Shown: in pieces, positions 1-8,646 of the stretch
Layout of the letters: each line of letters starts with the position of its first letter
Numbering within the stretch: position 1 is the first letter of the stretch
Source of the DNA: a bacterium
GTDB lineage: Bacteria > Verrucomicrobiota > Verrucomicrobiia > Limisphaerales > RI-55
DNA length: 64,000 nucleotides
NCBI GenBank assembly: GCA_016124235.1
Contig: WGOC01000027.1
Location: forward strand, 42,575 to 106,574
Direction: 5' to 3'
Notes under the pieces: model-generated
Databases searched by the model: none
Seen by the model: the letters and a program-made list of their open reading frames with translations, nothing else
Told to the model about the DNA's origin: nothing
Position numbers and translations under genes: made by a program

Positions 1-588
1 TGGTTTGACGTAGAGGATCGAGCCGATGTCGGTGAGGTTCGACATTAATTCCTCGGCTGTTTCGTAACCGTAAATGCGTGCCAGACCAGGATTTGCCGTC
101 AGATATTTTCCATCCATCGTCGTCTGGAAAATGCCTTCGAGGGTATTCTCGTAGATGCTCCGATAATTTTCCTGGGCCTGCCGCAACTCGGCGGCCACGC
201 GCCGGCGTTCCAATGCGTAACGGATGGAGCGTACGATCAGCTTTCGTTCGACCTCGCCCTTGACGAGATATTCCTCGGCGCCGAGATGGATCGCGTCCAT
301 TTCCAGTGTGGGATCATCGACGCCGCTCAGGACAATGATCGGGATTCCGCCGGCTCGCTTGTGCAGGCGTTTCAATGTGTCGAGGTCCTGGCTGTCGGGT
401 AGCCCGAGGTCCGAGAGAATGATGTCAATCCCGCCAGCCGCCAGCCGCGCCAACCCGGACTTCAACGTATTGGCGACTTCGAGTTGAAAACGAAAGCCGG
501 CCGCGTGACGGTCCAGGCAAGCTCGCAAAAGCTTTGCGTAGCTCGGATCGTCTTCGATCAGGAGAATGTTGGTGAGTCGGTCATTCAT
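1..588 (-). CDS. Response regulator receiver with PAS domain (3' end beyond the window)
   Basis: The frame is open from an ATG at 588 to the window edge, giving 196 residues with no stop. Residues 7-125 form a CheY-like receiver: acidic pair D13/D14 in ILLIEDD, phosphoacceptor D60 in IILSDLGLPD, S88 and K110. A short helical linker (about 126-140) leads into the start of a PAS domain (NYRSIYENTLEGIF, then GKYLTANPGLARIYGY), which is cut off. In the family such receiver-PAS proteins usually continue into a histidine kinase, GGDEF or other output module, so this may be a hybrid kinase or signalling enzyme; the output cannot be seen here. No clear ribosome binding site precedes the ATG. The gene reads away from the small genes to its right but on the same strand as the pair at 689-2296, about 100 bases upstream. 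Confidence 0.85.
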   Translation of the reverse strand, partial: MNDRLTNILLIEDDPSYAKLLRACLDRHAAGFRFQLEVANTLKSGLARLAAGGIDIILSDLGLPDSQDLDTLKRLHKRAGGIPIIVLSGVDDPTLEMDAIHLGAEEYLVKGEVERKLIVRSIRYALERRRVAAELRQAQENYRSIYENTLEGIFQTTMDGKYLTANPGLARIYGYETAEELMSNLTDIGSILYVKP

Positions 589-688
589 GGCTGCATCGCT
601 GAATGAGGTCCGCGCCGCCGAAGGGGAGTTTTACGAAAATGCCGATTTGGGGGAAGCAGGATTGTGTCTGGATTCCGACCAGTGAACA

Positions 689-1366
689 TCACGGAGCCGG
701 TTTGCCCGTTCCCAATTCCACTTTGCCGTCGGTAATCTTCAGCCAGTCAATCTTTCCAATCAGCTTTTGCACTTCCGGCGAATGCTGCATCTCCTGCCAA
801 CGCGGATTTTGCTCCAGCGCCGTCAACGCTTCCGAGGGCAGTTCTTCATTTTTAACGGAGATTCCCGTTACTTTGGTGGTGAGTTTGCCGTCGTTCAGTG
901 ACACCCGGACTTTTGCGGTTCCGTTCAAATAGCGCCCTTTGAGCCCACCAAGAAACGGCGCTTTGGAAAGCTCATCGAGGGGAAAGCTGATCAAACAGGT
1001 GAGTTGATCTCCTTCCAACTTGACGCGCACATTGTTGGCGATCTTTGAGAGATCGGAATCCTTGGCCATGAGTGCGTTCAACTCCCGGCTGTCCAAAACG
1101 ATCTGGGCGGTCTTGTTCGTGTCCTGCAGGTTGCGATTGAAATCCTGCACCCGCGTTTCCAGAGCCTTGCTCTCCTCGTCTGAAAGTGTGACCGGATCAA
1201 ACTGGACTGGAGTGGCTTCGGTGTATTGTTGGATACTTTTGTTGATGTAATACCGTGCGCCCAGGAACAAGACGACGATGGCGATGATAAATACGGCGAC
1301 CAGCGACAGGCAGCCGACGAGGAAACAGCTGCGCCCGGATTTCTTCTTTTGAGGAGTCGGTTCCAT
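689..1366 (-). CDS. Membrane-anchored protein of unknown function
   Basis: 225 residues from an ATG at 1366. A TTG 48 bases upstream lies directly against the stop of the preceding gene and is less likely. A basic N terminus (PQKKKSGR) precedes one strong hydrophobic segment at about residues 14-36, so the protein is probably a type II anchored protein with its bulk outside the cytoplasm. The rest is soluble and alternates charged and hydrophobic residues, with motifs such as VLDSRELNALMAKD and LKITDGKVELG near the end. I do not recognise a family. It follows the C39-like peptidase gene with a 48-base gap on the same strand, so the two are probably co-transcribed; a functional link is inference only. 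Confidence 0.7.
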   Translation of the reverse strand: MEPTPQKKKSGRSCFLVGCLSLVAVFIIAIVVLFLGARYYINKSIQQYTEATPVQFDPVTLSDEESKALETRVQDFNRNLQDTNKTAQIVLDSRELNALMAKDSDLSKIANNVRVKLEGDQLTCLISFPLDELSKAPFLGGLKGRYLNGTAKVRVSLNDGKLTTKVTGISVKNEELPSEALTALEQNPRWQEMQHSPEVQKLIGKIDWLKITDGKVELGTGKPAP

Positions 1367-1414
1367 GGGATTGTGATGTTTTTGGAGACTTGCTCGCTGG
1401 GCGGGCGCGCTCAA

Positions 1415-2296
1415 TCAAATTCCGCCGCGATTCTCGTTTTCCTTCTTGGCCGGGCCGGAGCCCGATTTTTCAAAATGGATGGCGTGCGCTCCGCCGAGAT
1501 AGAGCCGGAGTCCCGCGTAGGACATGATGACGGGTCCGTGCAGCGGGTCCCAAATATAGCCGTATTCGCCGTCAACGCGGAGCAACGTGATGGCGTGGCT
1601 GTTGTGGCGCAGGAAAATCACGGCCGGTGTCTGAATCGCGTCAATCCCTTCGCGATCGATGTCAACCGTGCTCTCCGAGTAGCCCAGTGAGCGCATCGCC
1701 ATGACCAACTGCGAAGGCAGCGTGCCCGCGGTGTCAGTGCCGAGCAGACGCACCATTTCCGCTTCCGAATGTGGATCGCCGAGCACGCGCAACAGGCTGC
1801 CGCTGGCGGCGGGCACACAGGTGTCGGGACTGGTTTGAAAGATCATTCCGCCCTCGGCCGTCCTGGGTTTGCCCAATTCCGGCCGCAACGGATGAATCGC
1901 CTGCCAGTGGAATTCCTGGATGGCGACAAAGAGCAGCAACATGGCGAACCCCAACGGTTTCCGCTTGGGGTGTTTGGTTTCGTGGAAAATGACCGCGCCG
2001 AATGCCACGAAATACGTGAAGCAACCGATCAAAATACTCCAGGCGACCGGGCCGTAGTAATATTGCATCTCGTACGGCAGGGACCATTCCAAAGCGGGTT
2101 TGACGACGAGCGTCAGATGATACGCGAGCAGCGCGACCGGCAGTACCAGGATCAACCAAAGATGGGGCGAATGCTTGAGAATATGCGACGCATCGGAAAG
2201 CGCTTCACGACGGTGAGCCCGCCGACCTGACCACGCGCCGAGGGCCGCTGCGCAGACGCAAAGCAGAACGTCGATGAAGGGCGAAAGGCCGGGCAT
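1415..2296 (-). CDS. Membrane protein with C39-like cysteine peptidase domain
   Basis: 293 residues, ATG at 2296. Four hydrophobic segments occupy roughly residues 5-21, 45-65, 82-104 and 115-128, and the C-terminal half is soluble. That half carries the C39 signature: Q154, C160 in TSPDTCVPAASG, H234 in HAITLLRV and D250 in WDPLHG. The Q-x5-C spacing and the Cys-His-Asp order match C39 peptidases, which cleave double-glycine leader peptides or act as related proteases. The usual CGPA is CVPA here, so the glycine after the catalytic Cys is replaced. No ABC transporter domain is attached and none is nearby, so this is not a classical bacteriocin exporter. It probably forms an operon with the anchored protein at 689-1366. 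Confidence 0.7.
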   Translation of the reverse strand: MPGLSPFIDVLLCVCAAALGAWSGRRAHRREALSDASHILKHSPHLWLILVLPVALLAYHLTLVVKPALEWSLPYEMQYYYGPVAWSILIGCFTYFVAFGAVIFHETKHPKRKPLGFAMLLLFVAIQEFHWQAIHPLRPELGKPRTAEGGMIFQTSPDTCVPAASGSLLRVLGDPHSEAEMVRLLGTDTAGTLPSQLVMAMRSLGYSESTVDIDREGIDAIQTPAVIFLRHNSHAITLLRVDGEYGYIWDPLHGPVIMSYAGLRLYLGGAHAIHFEKSGSGPAKKENENRGGI

Positions 2297-2355
2297 CGCC
2301 GAAGTATCAATTGAGAGTGGCGTTTGACAAGCCAGCGGCGTAATTTGGTTACATC

Positions 2356-3405
2356 ATGAGCAAGAACGATACGGAGGCGGACATGATTAGAAACCGACGC
2401 GGAACGGACCTCTGGCTGGCTACGGTCATGTTGCTTTGCGGGTTAATCATCGGCTGGTTGGTGCATGATCGACAGCGCGACGTGCCGGTGGAACCAACGC
2501 AGTCCGGGCCGGTCACCGCCGAAATGCCGGCTCCCCGCCAAAAGGTCCCGGAGCGGTCGATGCCCGTGCCGCTGCCGCCGATTGCCGCGGCTCATGTCGC
2601 GAAACCGGTCGAGCCGCCGCCATCGGAAACAAATCCGCCCGTGATTGAGCCGCCGGTTGCGGCGATTGCCGAACCGGTCATCGTCCCTGCCGTCGCCAGT
2701 TCCGTCCGTGACGACAAACCCGCCATTTCAACTGGTTCGCTTGCGGCGACCACTCCTCCGGGAAATTCAATAACGGGGCATGTTTTTCTGGAAGGCACAC
2801 CGCCACCGGAAATCCTGATCAACATGGACCCAAGTTCGCGCGCGCTCCAGACCAATACGCCGACGACTCGCTTCTTTTTGGTCTCAACCAACGGCGCACT
2901 CGGCGACGTGATCGTCTATCTGGAAGGACGTTCGTTGCCGCGCGGTGCGGGAAGCGATCTGCCGCCGCTCGTCATCGATCATCATCGGTGTTTCAAGGTG
3001 CCGTATATTTCCGCCGCCGTGGTTGGTCAGCAGATTATTTTGACGAATTCTGATCCGCTGATGCACGCGTGCCATATCGTCCCGGGGCCTCAGTCGCGGA
3101 ATCGCGGGCGCAACGTGTCGTTGAATCCCCGGCAATCGCGCCGCATCACGTTTTCGGCGCCGGAAGAATTCATACGCATCAAGTGTGATGTGCATCCGTG
3201 GGAATTCGCCTACGTCAGTGTGTTTCCGAATCGATTCTTTGCCGTCACGGATGAGCAGGGACGGTTTGCCATCACGAACGTGCCGCCCGGTCATTATGAA
3301 GTCCGCGCGCTGCATCGCAAAGCGGAGAGCGATGCGCCAATCGAAGTTGAAGTGCGCGAAGGCAAAGAGACTCAGGCTGACCTTCGCATGGTCGTCGCGA
3401 ATTAG
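2356..3405 (+). CDS. Anchored cupredoxin-like protein with carboxypeptidase-regulatory-like domain
   Basis: 349 residues from an ATG at 2356. One membrane segment (about residues 19-36) is followed by a long Pro/Ala/Val-rich spacer to about residue 130. The region from about 140 to 285 resembles plastocyanin-like modules linked to methylamine utilisation or blue-copper proteins: FKVPYISAAVVGQQI, then H237-A-C-H240, then KCDVHPWEFAYV with C277 and H280. The last approximately 60 residues (GRFAITNVPPGHYEVRALHR) are a carboxypeptidase-regulatory or SpaA-like beta sandwich. Families of this type usually have a Met after HPW as an axial copper ligand; here it is Glu283. Extracytoplasmic location is inferred from the anchor. 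It is transcribed divergently from the C39-like gene with 59 bases between the starts. Confidence 0.65.
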   Translation: MSKNDTEADMIRNRRGTDLWLATVMLLCGLIIGWLVHDRQRDVPVEPTQSGPVTAEMPAPRQKVPERSMPVPLPPIAAAHVAKPVEPPPSETNPPVIEPPVAAIAEPVIVPAVASSVRDDKPAISTGSLAATTPPGNSITGHVFLEGTPPPEILINMDPSSRALQTNTPTTRFFLVSTNGALGDVIVYLEGRSLPRGAGSDLPPLVIDHHRCFKVPYISAAVVGQQIILTNSDPLMHACHIVPGPQSRNRGRNVSLNPRQSRRITFSAPEEFIRIKCDVHPWEFAYVSVFPNRFFAVTDEQGRFAITNVPPGHYEVRALHRKAESDAPIEVEVREGKETQADLRMVVAN

Positions 3406-3465
3406 ATCGGACGGCGGGCATCGAAAGTGAACAAGGGCTGCTTAGCTCCTGTTCAAAAGAACAAA

Positions 3466-3493
3466 AGACCCGGCCACGAATATGGCCGGGTCT
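3466..3493 (-). terminator. Intrinsic terminator of the VPDSG-tail gene
   Basis: A perfect 11-base-pair stem (AGACCCGGCCA at 3466-3476 with TGGCCGGGTCT at 3483-3493) encloses a 6-base loop. Read on the minus strand it is followed by a T-rich run (TTTTGTTCTTTT, 3455-3466). It lies just past the stop of the gene at 3512-3979. The plus-strand gene ending at 3405 lacks a T run after the stem on its side, so the main use is on the minus strand. Confidence 0.85.
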
Positions 3494-3511
3494 AAACGGG
3501 GAATGTGTTTA

Positions 3512-3979
3512 CTAAGCCATTTTCCTTCGCGTAACTGCCAGCGCTGCAAACCCTAAGCCGAGTAACGCGAGTGACGCACCACCGTCAGGAACGGAGCTGG
3601 ATGCAGCTTCAGCAACGGCAAAATTTAATTGGTAATCAAATATACTGGAGCTTAATGAGCCTATTGAGAAGGTGCTGCCATTTCCGGCCGTTGAAGCGGT
3701 TGAGTAATCCCAAAGAAGTAGGCTGTTACCGCTGATTCCATACAAAAACCAAGGTCCATCTGAAAGGGCCAGTGAGTTTGCTGTTTGAATTGCCGCGTTC
3801 TTCGCGTCGTCGGAACTTCCCCACCAAGGCTGGCTCGTCAGGAGCGAAATGCTATTATTATACGTCGTGGCTAGACTGGAAACTTCATATTGAGTTCCAG
3901 CAAGACTAATAAGTGCAGCTCGCGATTGAAACGTGAATGCCAAAACGGCAGTAGCTATGAGTATTGAGGTTTTCTTCAT
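3512..3979 (-). CDS. Secreted protein with VPDSG-CTERM type sorting tail
   Basis: 155 residues, ATG at 3979. An N-terminal signal peptide (MKKTSILIATAVLAFTF, cleavage probably after SRA) starts the protein. The C-terminal tail has the exosortase-type tripartite layout: VPDGG at about residues 129-133, a hydrophobic segment (ASLALLGLGFAALAV) and a basic end (TRRKMA). This matches the VPDSG-CTERM variant of PEP-CTERM tails known in Verrucomicrobia, with Gly in place of Ser. The mature part is short, rich in Ser, Thr and Asn, and has no catalytic motif I know. The family role is attachment or export through exosortase; no exosortase is in this window. The gene is less GC-rich than its neighbours. 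Confidence 0.85.
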   Translation of the reverse strand: MKKTSILIATAVLAFTFQSRAALISLAGTQYEVSSLATTYNNSISLLTSQPWWGSSDDAKNAAIQTANSLALSDGPWFLYGISGNSLLLWDYSTASTAGNGSTFSIGSLSSSIFDYQLNFAVAEAASSSVPDGGASLALLGLGFAALAVTRRKMA

Positions 3980-4314
3980 GACGAGAGGACTTCCGCAAAG
4001 ATGGGGCCACGCACCGTTAAATATGAAAACTGCCTGCTTCGCAGGTTATTAGGATAACGCAAGAGAACACTCGAACCAACTTCAGGAATGGAAAGCGTAA
4101 AGAATTCCGACGCATATATTGAACGACAAACATCGCGGACCTTGCTAGAAAGGTTCTTCGGCTAGATTCGTTTTGAATGTATTGTGACTCGCTTTTGCCT
4201 ACATGAACGCGATTTGCAATCAGTTCTTGGATCACTCTTTTTGCAGCATATCATGCTAGGAATACCGACATTTGAAGGAACGGAATTATCGACGGCAGTT
4301 GGTTCTCGTTCTGA
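3980..4314. other. Intergenic region, no supported gene
   Basis: 335 bases between the start of the VPDSG-tail gene and the end of rnr. The stretch is relatively AT-rich. A 72-codon minus-strand frame (4017-4235) is present but shows no family features or credible start context. The region should contain the promoter of the VPDSG-tail gene; I cannot point to convincing -35/-10 boxes. Confidence 0.5.
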
Positions 4315-6606
4315 CTATTGGTAATGCATACCTTCCTTTTTGCGCTTTCGCCTACTGATCGATCGCTTCGGATTCAGGCGTCGGCGGGAATTCGAGTCCC
4401 GACCTGATTGTTTGTTGGCGCCATGTCGTGTTCGGAATGGCTTCTGATTGCGATTGCGATCCTGCGGGCGGCGTTGTGCATTGTCCGCTTTTCGCGTGGC
4501 GGATTTACCGTCTTCCTTTGCGAGTTTGAAATCCACCTGCTTCTTGAAACTGTCGACTTTCGCAATCTGCACGGTCACGCGATCACCCAGCCGGATGATG
4601 CGGCGGTGCCGGCGGCCGATCAGTTGACTTCGTGCATCATCGAAGTGGTAGAAATCGTCCTCGACACTTGAAAGATGCACGAGCCCGCTCATGCTCAAAT
4701 CAGTCACGTCCACGAAGAAACCAAAATTACGCACATCCGTGACGAGTGCCGAATATTTCGGCGGATCAGCGCTTTGAAGCTGGCTGCGCAAGAACGCGTA
4801 AAGTTTCACGTCCTTGCTGTCGCGTTCGGCGTCGGCGGAATTGCGTTCGGTATCAGAAATGTGATCCGCCGTTTCTTTCAGCGAATGTTTGGAACCATGG
4901 CTGTGACCGAACAACGCGCGATGCACCACGAGGTCCGCGTAGCGGCGGATCGGCGAGGTGAAATGCGCGTAACGCTTTTTGGCCAGGCCGTAATGTCCGA
5001 GCGGCTCAACTGCATAGCGCGCGCGCATGAGCGATTTCAGGAAACCGATCTTGAGCGCCGGCCCGATCGCGATCGTGGCGAGGTGAGCCAGCAGCTTTTG
5101 AACCTCGCGCGGTTTGGCAAGATTGCCGCACGGGATGTTCTGGCTCAGCACTTCTTCGCGGTACTCCTCCAGTCGACGCGGCGCCGGTTCTTCATGAACG
5201 CGGTAAATCGCGGGCACCTTGCGCCGCATCAATTCGCCGGCCACCGCTTCGTTGGCGAGCAACATGCATTCTTCAATGAGTTGGTGGGAAACATCGTTTT
5301 CCACTTTCTCGATGTGCGTCACGCGGCCGTTCTCATCGAGGCGGATCTTGGTCTCGGGAAAGTCCAACTCGAGCGAGCCATTCTTGAAGCGCAGTCGCCG
5401 AATTCGTTGAGCCAACACGTGGGTGTCGTGCAGCATTTGCTCGATCGCGCCCACGGGCTTGCGTTGCAGAATTCCGAACGCTTCTTGGTAGGTGAATCGT
5501 TGCTGCGAATGAATGACCGCCGGATAAAACTTTGAACTCAAGACGCGTCCATCGTTTGAAATCATGAACTCCACGCATTTGGTCAGGCGATCGACATTCG
5601 GCTTGAGCGAACATAATTCGTTACTCAACGCTTCCGGCAGCATGGGAATCACGCGGTCCACCAGATAAGTGGAGTTGCCGCGTTTGCGTGCCTCCACATC
5701 GAGTTCGGACCCGATCTTCACGTAATGCAAAACGTCAGCGATATGGACCCAGAGTCGCCATTGATTTGCGCCGGCACGCCGCAGGCAGATCGCGTCGTCG
5801 AAATCCTTGGCATCGTCCGGATCGATTGTGATGACTTGATGCGACCGGCAATCGACGCGTCCCTTGAGTTCGTCCGGTGAAACGTCGCTGCCTTGCGCGC
5901 GGGCCTCCGCCAGAACTTCCTTCGGAAAATGCAGCGGCAAATCGTACTGACGCAGCACCGAGAGCATGTCCACGCCTTCCTCGTCGGGCGCGCCGAGCAC
6001 TTCAATGATTTCGCCCTCGGGATTGGTGTGTCGCGATTCCCATTCCTTGAGTTCGACGACGACTTTGTCGCCTACCCGTGCGGGCCGGCCGACGTCGCGA
6101 GGCTCGGGCACGTAAATGTCGTGCGGAATGCGTGGGTCATCGGGAATGACGAAGAGAAACTGTCGTCCGCGCTGCAACGTGCCGACGATCTGGGAACGTT
6201 TGCGTTCGAGGATGCGAATGACGGATCCGGTGGCCTGATCATCCGGTTTTGCACGCAAGCCGCGGCCACGGAGATTGCGCCGGACGAGCACGCGATCGCC
6301 ATTGAGCGCGGTGGACGTGTCTTCCTGCGGCACCATGATTTCCGGCAAGCCGGGAGCATCGGGCTGGAGGAAGCCTTTGCCGGCACGGTTGACCATCAAT
6401 CGGCCGGGGATGAGGTCCGCGTGGTCGGGTGGGATGTAACGGTTGCCCTTGCTGCGCACGATGCGGCCGGCCCCCTCCAATCGGCGAAGATGAGCCTGCA
6501 GTTCCTGCTGGCGGTTGGGTTTCAAACCGAGCAGGCGGAGCAGTTCGGGGACATTGGCCGGGACATAGTCCGGCCGGGAAATCAGTGATAAAATACGGTC
6601 TTCCAT
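4315..6606 (-). CDS. rnr: Ribonuclease R (3'-5' exoribonuclease)
   Basis: 763 residues, ATG at 6606; typical RNase R length. Order of domains: N-terminal winged-helix region (about 1-60), cold-shock/OB domains (about 70-230), RNB catalytic domain (about 250-590) and S1 domain (about 625-705). A very basic low-complexity tail (about 710-763, rich in Arg, Lys, Asn) follows. The RNB metal site is seen in ITIDPDDAKDFDDAICL, and the signature HFTSPIRRYADLVVHR lies near the end of RNB. The enzyme degrades structured RNA and takes part in mRNA and rRNA quality control. It is divergent from der, with about 205 bases between the starts. The basic tail is common in RNase R and probably aids RNA or ribosome contact. 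Confidence 0.97.
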   Translation of the reverse strand: MEDRILSLISRPDYVPANVPELLRLLGLKPNRQQELQAHLRRLEGAGRIVRSKGNRYIPPDHADLIPGRLMVNRAGKGFLQPDAPGLPEIMVPQEDTSTALNGDRVLVRRNLRGRGLRAKPDDQATGSVIRILERKRSQIVGTLQRGRQFLFVIPDDPRIPHDIYVPEPRDVGRPARVGDKVVVELKEWESRHTNPEGEIIEVLGAPDEEGVDMLSVLRQYDLPLHFPKEVLAEARAQGSDVSPDELKGRVDCRSHQVITIDPDDAKDFDDAICLRRAGANQWRLWVHIADVLHYVKIGSELDVEARKRGNSTYLVDRVIPMLPEALSNELCSLKPNVDRLTKCVEFMISNDGRVLSSKFYPAVIHSQQRFTYQEAFGILQRKPVGAIEQMLHDTHVLAQRIRRLRFKNGSLELDFPETKIRLDENGRVTHIEKVENDVSHQLIEECMLLANEAVAGELMRRKVPAIYRVHEEPAPRRLEEYREEVLSQNIPCGNLAKPREVQKLLAHLATIAIGPALKIGFLKSLMRARYAVEPLGHYGLAKKRYAHFTSPIRRYADLVVHRALFGHSHGSKHSLKETADHISDTERNSADAERDSKDVKLYAFLRSQLQSADPPKYSALVTDVRNFGFFVDVTDLSMSGLVHLSSVEDDFYHFDDARSQLIGRRHRRIIRLGDRVTVQIAKVDSFKKQVDFKLAKEDGKSATRKADNAQRRPQDRNRNQKPFRTRHGANKQSGRDSNSRRRLNPKRSISRRKRKKEGMHYQ

Positions 6607-6812
6607 AGGAAGGATGCCACCTCGGTTGGCGTTCGCCGGGATTGGCGGAATTCTGCGCAGAGGCTGCTTACGGCTGGTATAGTGTCCTATTTCCAGCGGA
6701 AAGCCAGCGGGGAAAACCGATTTGTGAAGCGGTTCGCAACCCGGTTAAGCCGTGTTTCCCTGATTCATAATTTCCCTTTCCGGCGGTGCCGGCTTTCCCC
6801 ACTCTCCCGCGC

Positions 6813-8393
6813 ATGTCAGGCATCATCGCCATCGTCGGTCGGCCCAACGTGGGCAAGTCCGCCTTGTTCAACCGGGTCGCCGGTCGTCGTATTGCCATCG
6901 TGCACGATATGCCGGGTGTGACGCGGGATCGCGTGAGCGCCGAGCTCGAGTGGGAAGGCCGGCCGTTTACGTTGATCGATACCGGCGGCATCGGCGTTTT
7001 ACGCGGTGAAAAATCAAACGACGTGATCACCCGTGCGGCGTACGATCAAGTGCAAGTGGCCATCGATTCGGCGGATGTGATTCTCTTCGTGGTGAATGTT
7101 CAGGAGGGCATCGTGCCGTTGGACCTGGAGGTCGCTCAGCGCTTACGCAAATCTGCCAAGCGCGTGTTGCTCGTGGTGAACAAGGTGGATCAAACCAAGA
7201 TCGAGCCGAACGCCGATGAGTTTGCGCAACTCGGTTTCGCGGATTCGTTCAATATCAGCGCGATTCACGAGCGGGGGATCTCGGGATTGATGCGCGCCGC
7301 CATGAACGCCTTACCGGCGAACACCGAGCCATCGATTCGTCAGTCCACCGACGTTGATGACCCTGATCATCAAAAAGCAAGCGGCCCGTTGAAGCTGGCA
7401 TTTGTCGGCCGGCCCAACGTCGGGAAATCATCGATCGTCAATTCCTTGACCCGCGCCGATCGCGTAATTGTCAGCCCGGTGCCCGGCACGACGCGGGATT
7501 CGGTCGACGTGCCGTTCGAAGTCGAGACGGATGGCGTGCGCCAGCAATACCTGTTGATCGACACGGCCGGCATGCGCAAGGCGCGCCGCATTGACGACAC
7601 GGTGGAATTCTTCAGCGTGCAACGTACCGCGGAAGCGATTGGGCGCGCCGACATCATTGTGCTCGTGCTGGACGCTGTTTCGGGAATTCTGGAGCAGGAC
7701 AAAAAGATTGCCGACGTGATTGTGGAAAAGAAGCGCGCCTGCGTTGTGGTTATCAATAAGTGGGATCTCGTCGCGGAAAATGTGCGCAAGCTGCGCGAAG
7801 AAGAAATCGAATCGCGCCAGAATCAGAGCCGAAAACGTGACGACCAACGCAAGCGCATGACCACGCTGTCGGAGTTTGGTCAGTGGGTGCAGGAGAAGTT
7901 GTTTTTCCTGGATTACGCGCCGGTGATTTTCACCTCGGCCAAGGATGGTTTCCAGTTGGACCGTTTGCTGGAAGCGATTCGTTACGTGGCGGCGCAGCTC
8001 CAACAAAAGATTCCCACCGCGGTACTTAACCGCACATTGAACGACGCCGTGGAGAAACGGCAGCCGCTCAGCAAAAGCGGGCTGCGTTTAAAATTCTTCT
8101 ACGCGACGCAAGTGCGGCAGGCGCCGCCCAGCTTCCTGCTGTTCTTGAATCGCGACGATCTCTTTTCGGATGACTACGCGAAGTATCTTTCCCGCGAAAT
8201 GCGGCGGGCATTTGGCTTCGAAGGTTGCCCGATTGTGTTGCGTCCGAAGGCCCGTCCAAAGACGATCGAACCCAAACGGAAACCGGTCAAAACAAAGCGG
8301 GCAAAACCCGGGAATGCGACGCATAGAAAAGTTGGCCAACGCGGGCGTGTCAGAGCGGGGCAGCGTGTCGCCAAGCGCCGAACCGGCCGCTAA
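6813..8393 (+). CDS. der: Ribosome biogenesis GTPase Der (EngA)
   Basis: 526 residues from ATG 6813 (MSGIIAIVGRPNVGKS); a GTG 27 bases upstream only adds an unconserved stretch. There are two tandem G domains, each with a P-loop GRPNVGKS, the first at about residues 8-15 and the second near 197. Both have DxxG (DTGG, DTAG) and NKxD motifs (NKVD, NKWD). A C-terminal KH-like domain follows (about 410-485), then a Lys/Arg-rich tail of about 40 residues. Der acts in 50S subunit assembly. The double-GTPase layout is diagnostic. The basic tail is longer than in the E. coli protein. Confidence 0.97.
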   Translation: MSGIIAIVGRPNVGKSALFNRVAGRRIAIVHDMPGVTRDRVSAELEWEGRPFTLIDTGGIGVLRGEKSNDVITRAAYDQVQVAIDSADVILFVVNVQEGIVPLDLEVAQRLRKSAKRVLLVVNKVDQTKIEPNADEFAQLGFADSFNISAIHERGISGLMRAAMNALPANTEPSIRQSTDVDDPDHQKASGPLKLAFVGRPNVGKSSIVNSLTRADRVIVSPVPGTTRDSVDVPFEVETDGVRQQYLLIDTAGMRKARRIDDTVEFFSVQRTAEAIGRADIIVLVLDAVSGILEQDKKIADVIVEKKRACVVVINKWDLVAENVRKLREEEIESRQNQSRKRDDQRKRMTTLSEFGQWVQEKLFFLDYAPVIFTSAKDGFQLDRLLEAIRYVAAQLQQKIPTAVLNRTLNDAVEKRQPLSKSGLRLKFFYATQVRQAPPSFLLFLNRDDLFSDDYAKYLSREMRRAFGFEGCPIVLRPKARPKTIEPKRKPVKTKRAKPGNATHRKVGQRGRVRAGQRVAKRRTGR

Positions 8394-8464
8394 AATTGTG
8401 CAGATTCCGGCGCAAATACGGGCCATTTTAATTTTTTCGTCCGATCTCAAAAAACTGCTTGTCG

Positions 8465-8514
8465 CCACAACATATGGTGCTAGCCTCATCCCGCTCCACC
8501 ACTAAATGGGGTGT
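8465..8514 (+). promoter_or_regulatory. Tandem NrdR-box-like sites upstream of nrdJ
   Basis: Two similar 16-base sites lie in the 253-base gap before nrdJ: CCACAACATATGGTGC at 8465-8480 and CCACTAAATGGGGTGT at 8499-8514. Counted against the general NrdR consensus (acaCwAtATaTwGtgt) they match about 12 and 11 of 16 positions, including the CCAC-A and TG ends. They are 34 bases apart start to start, close to the roughly three helical turns usual for NrdR pairs. NrdR represses ribonucleotide reductase genes when dATP is high. Site identity is inferred by eye. Confidence 0.4.
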
Positions 8515-8646
8515 TTTGCAGGAAACAAAATCCTGAAAATGCTCCGAAAATGGTGGGTTTTTGAGCAAAAGGCGTATTGTCAACCTGGCGACAGTGTCTG
8601 GCAAATTGCTCAAACCAGCGTAACCTAACCCAACCTGTTTTAGCCA

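Noticed and set aside
4017..4235. 72-codon minus-strand gene
   Set aside because: No conserved features, poor start context, AT-rich intergenic composition.
8394..8646. Cobalamin riboswitch upstream of nrdJ
   Set aside because: No B12-box-like conserved core is visible; only box-like NrdR sites and a short inverted repeat were found.
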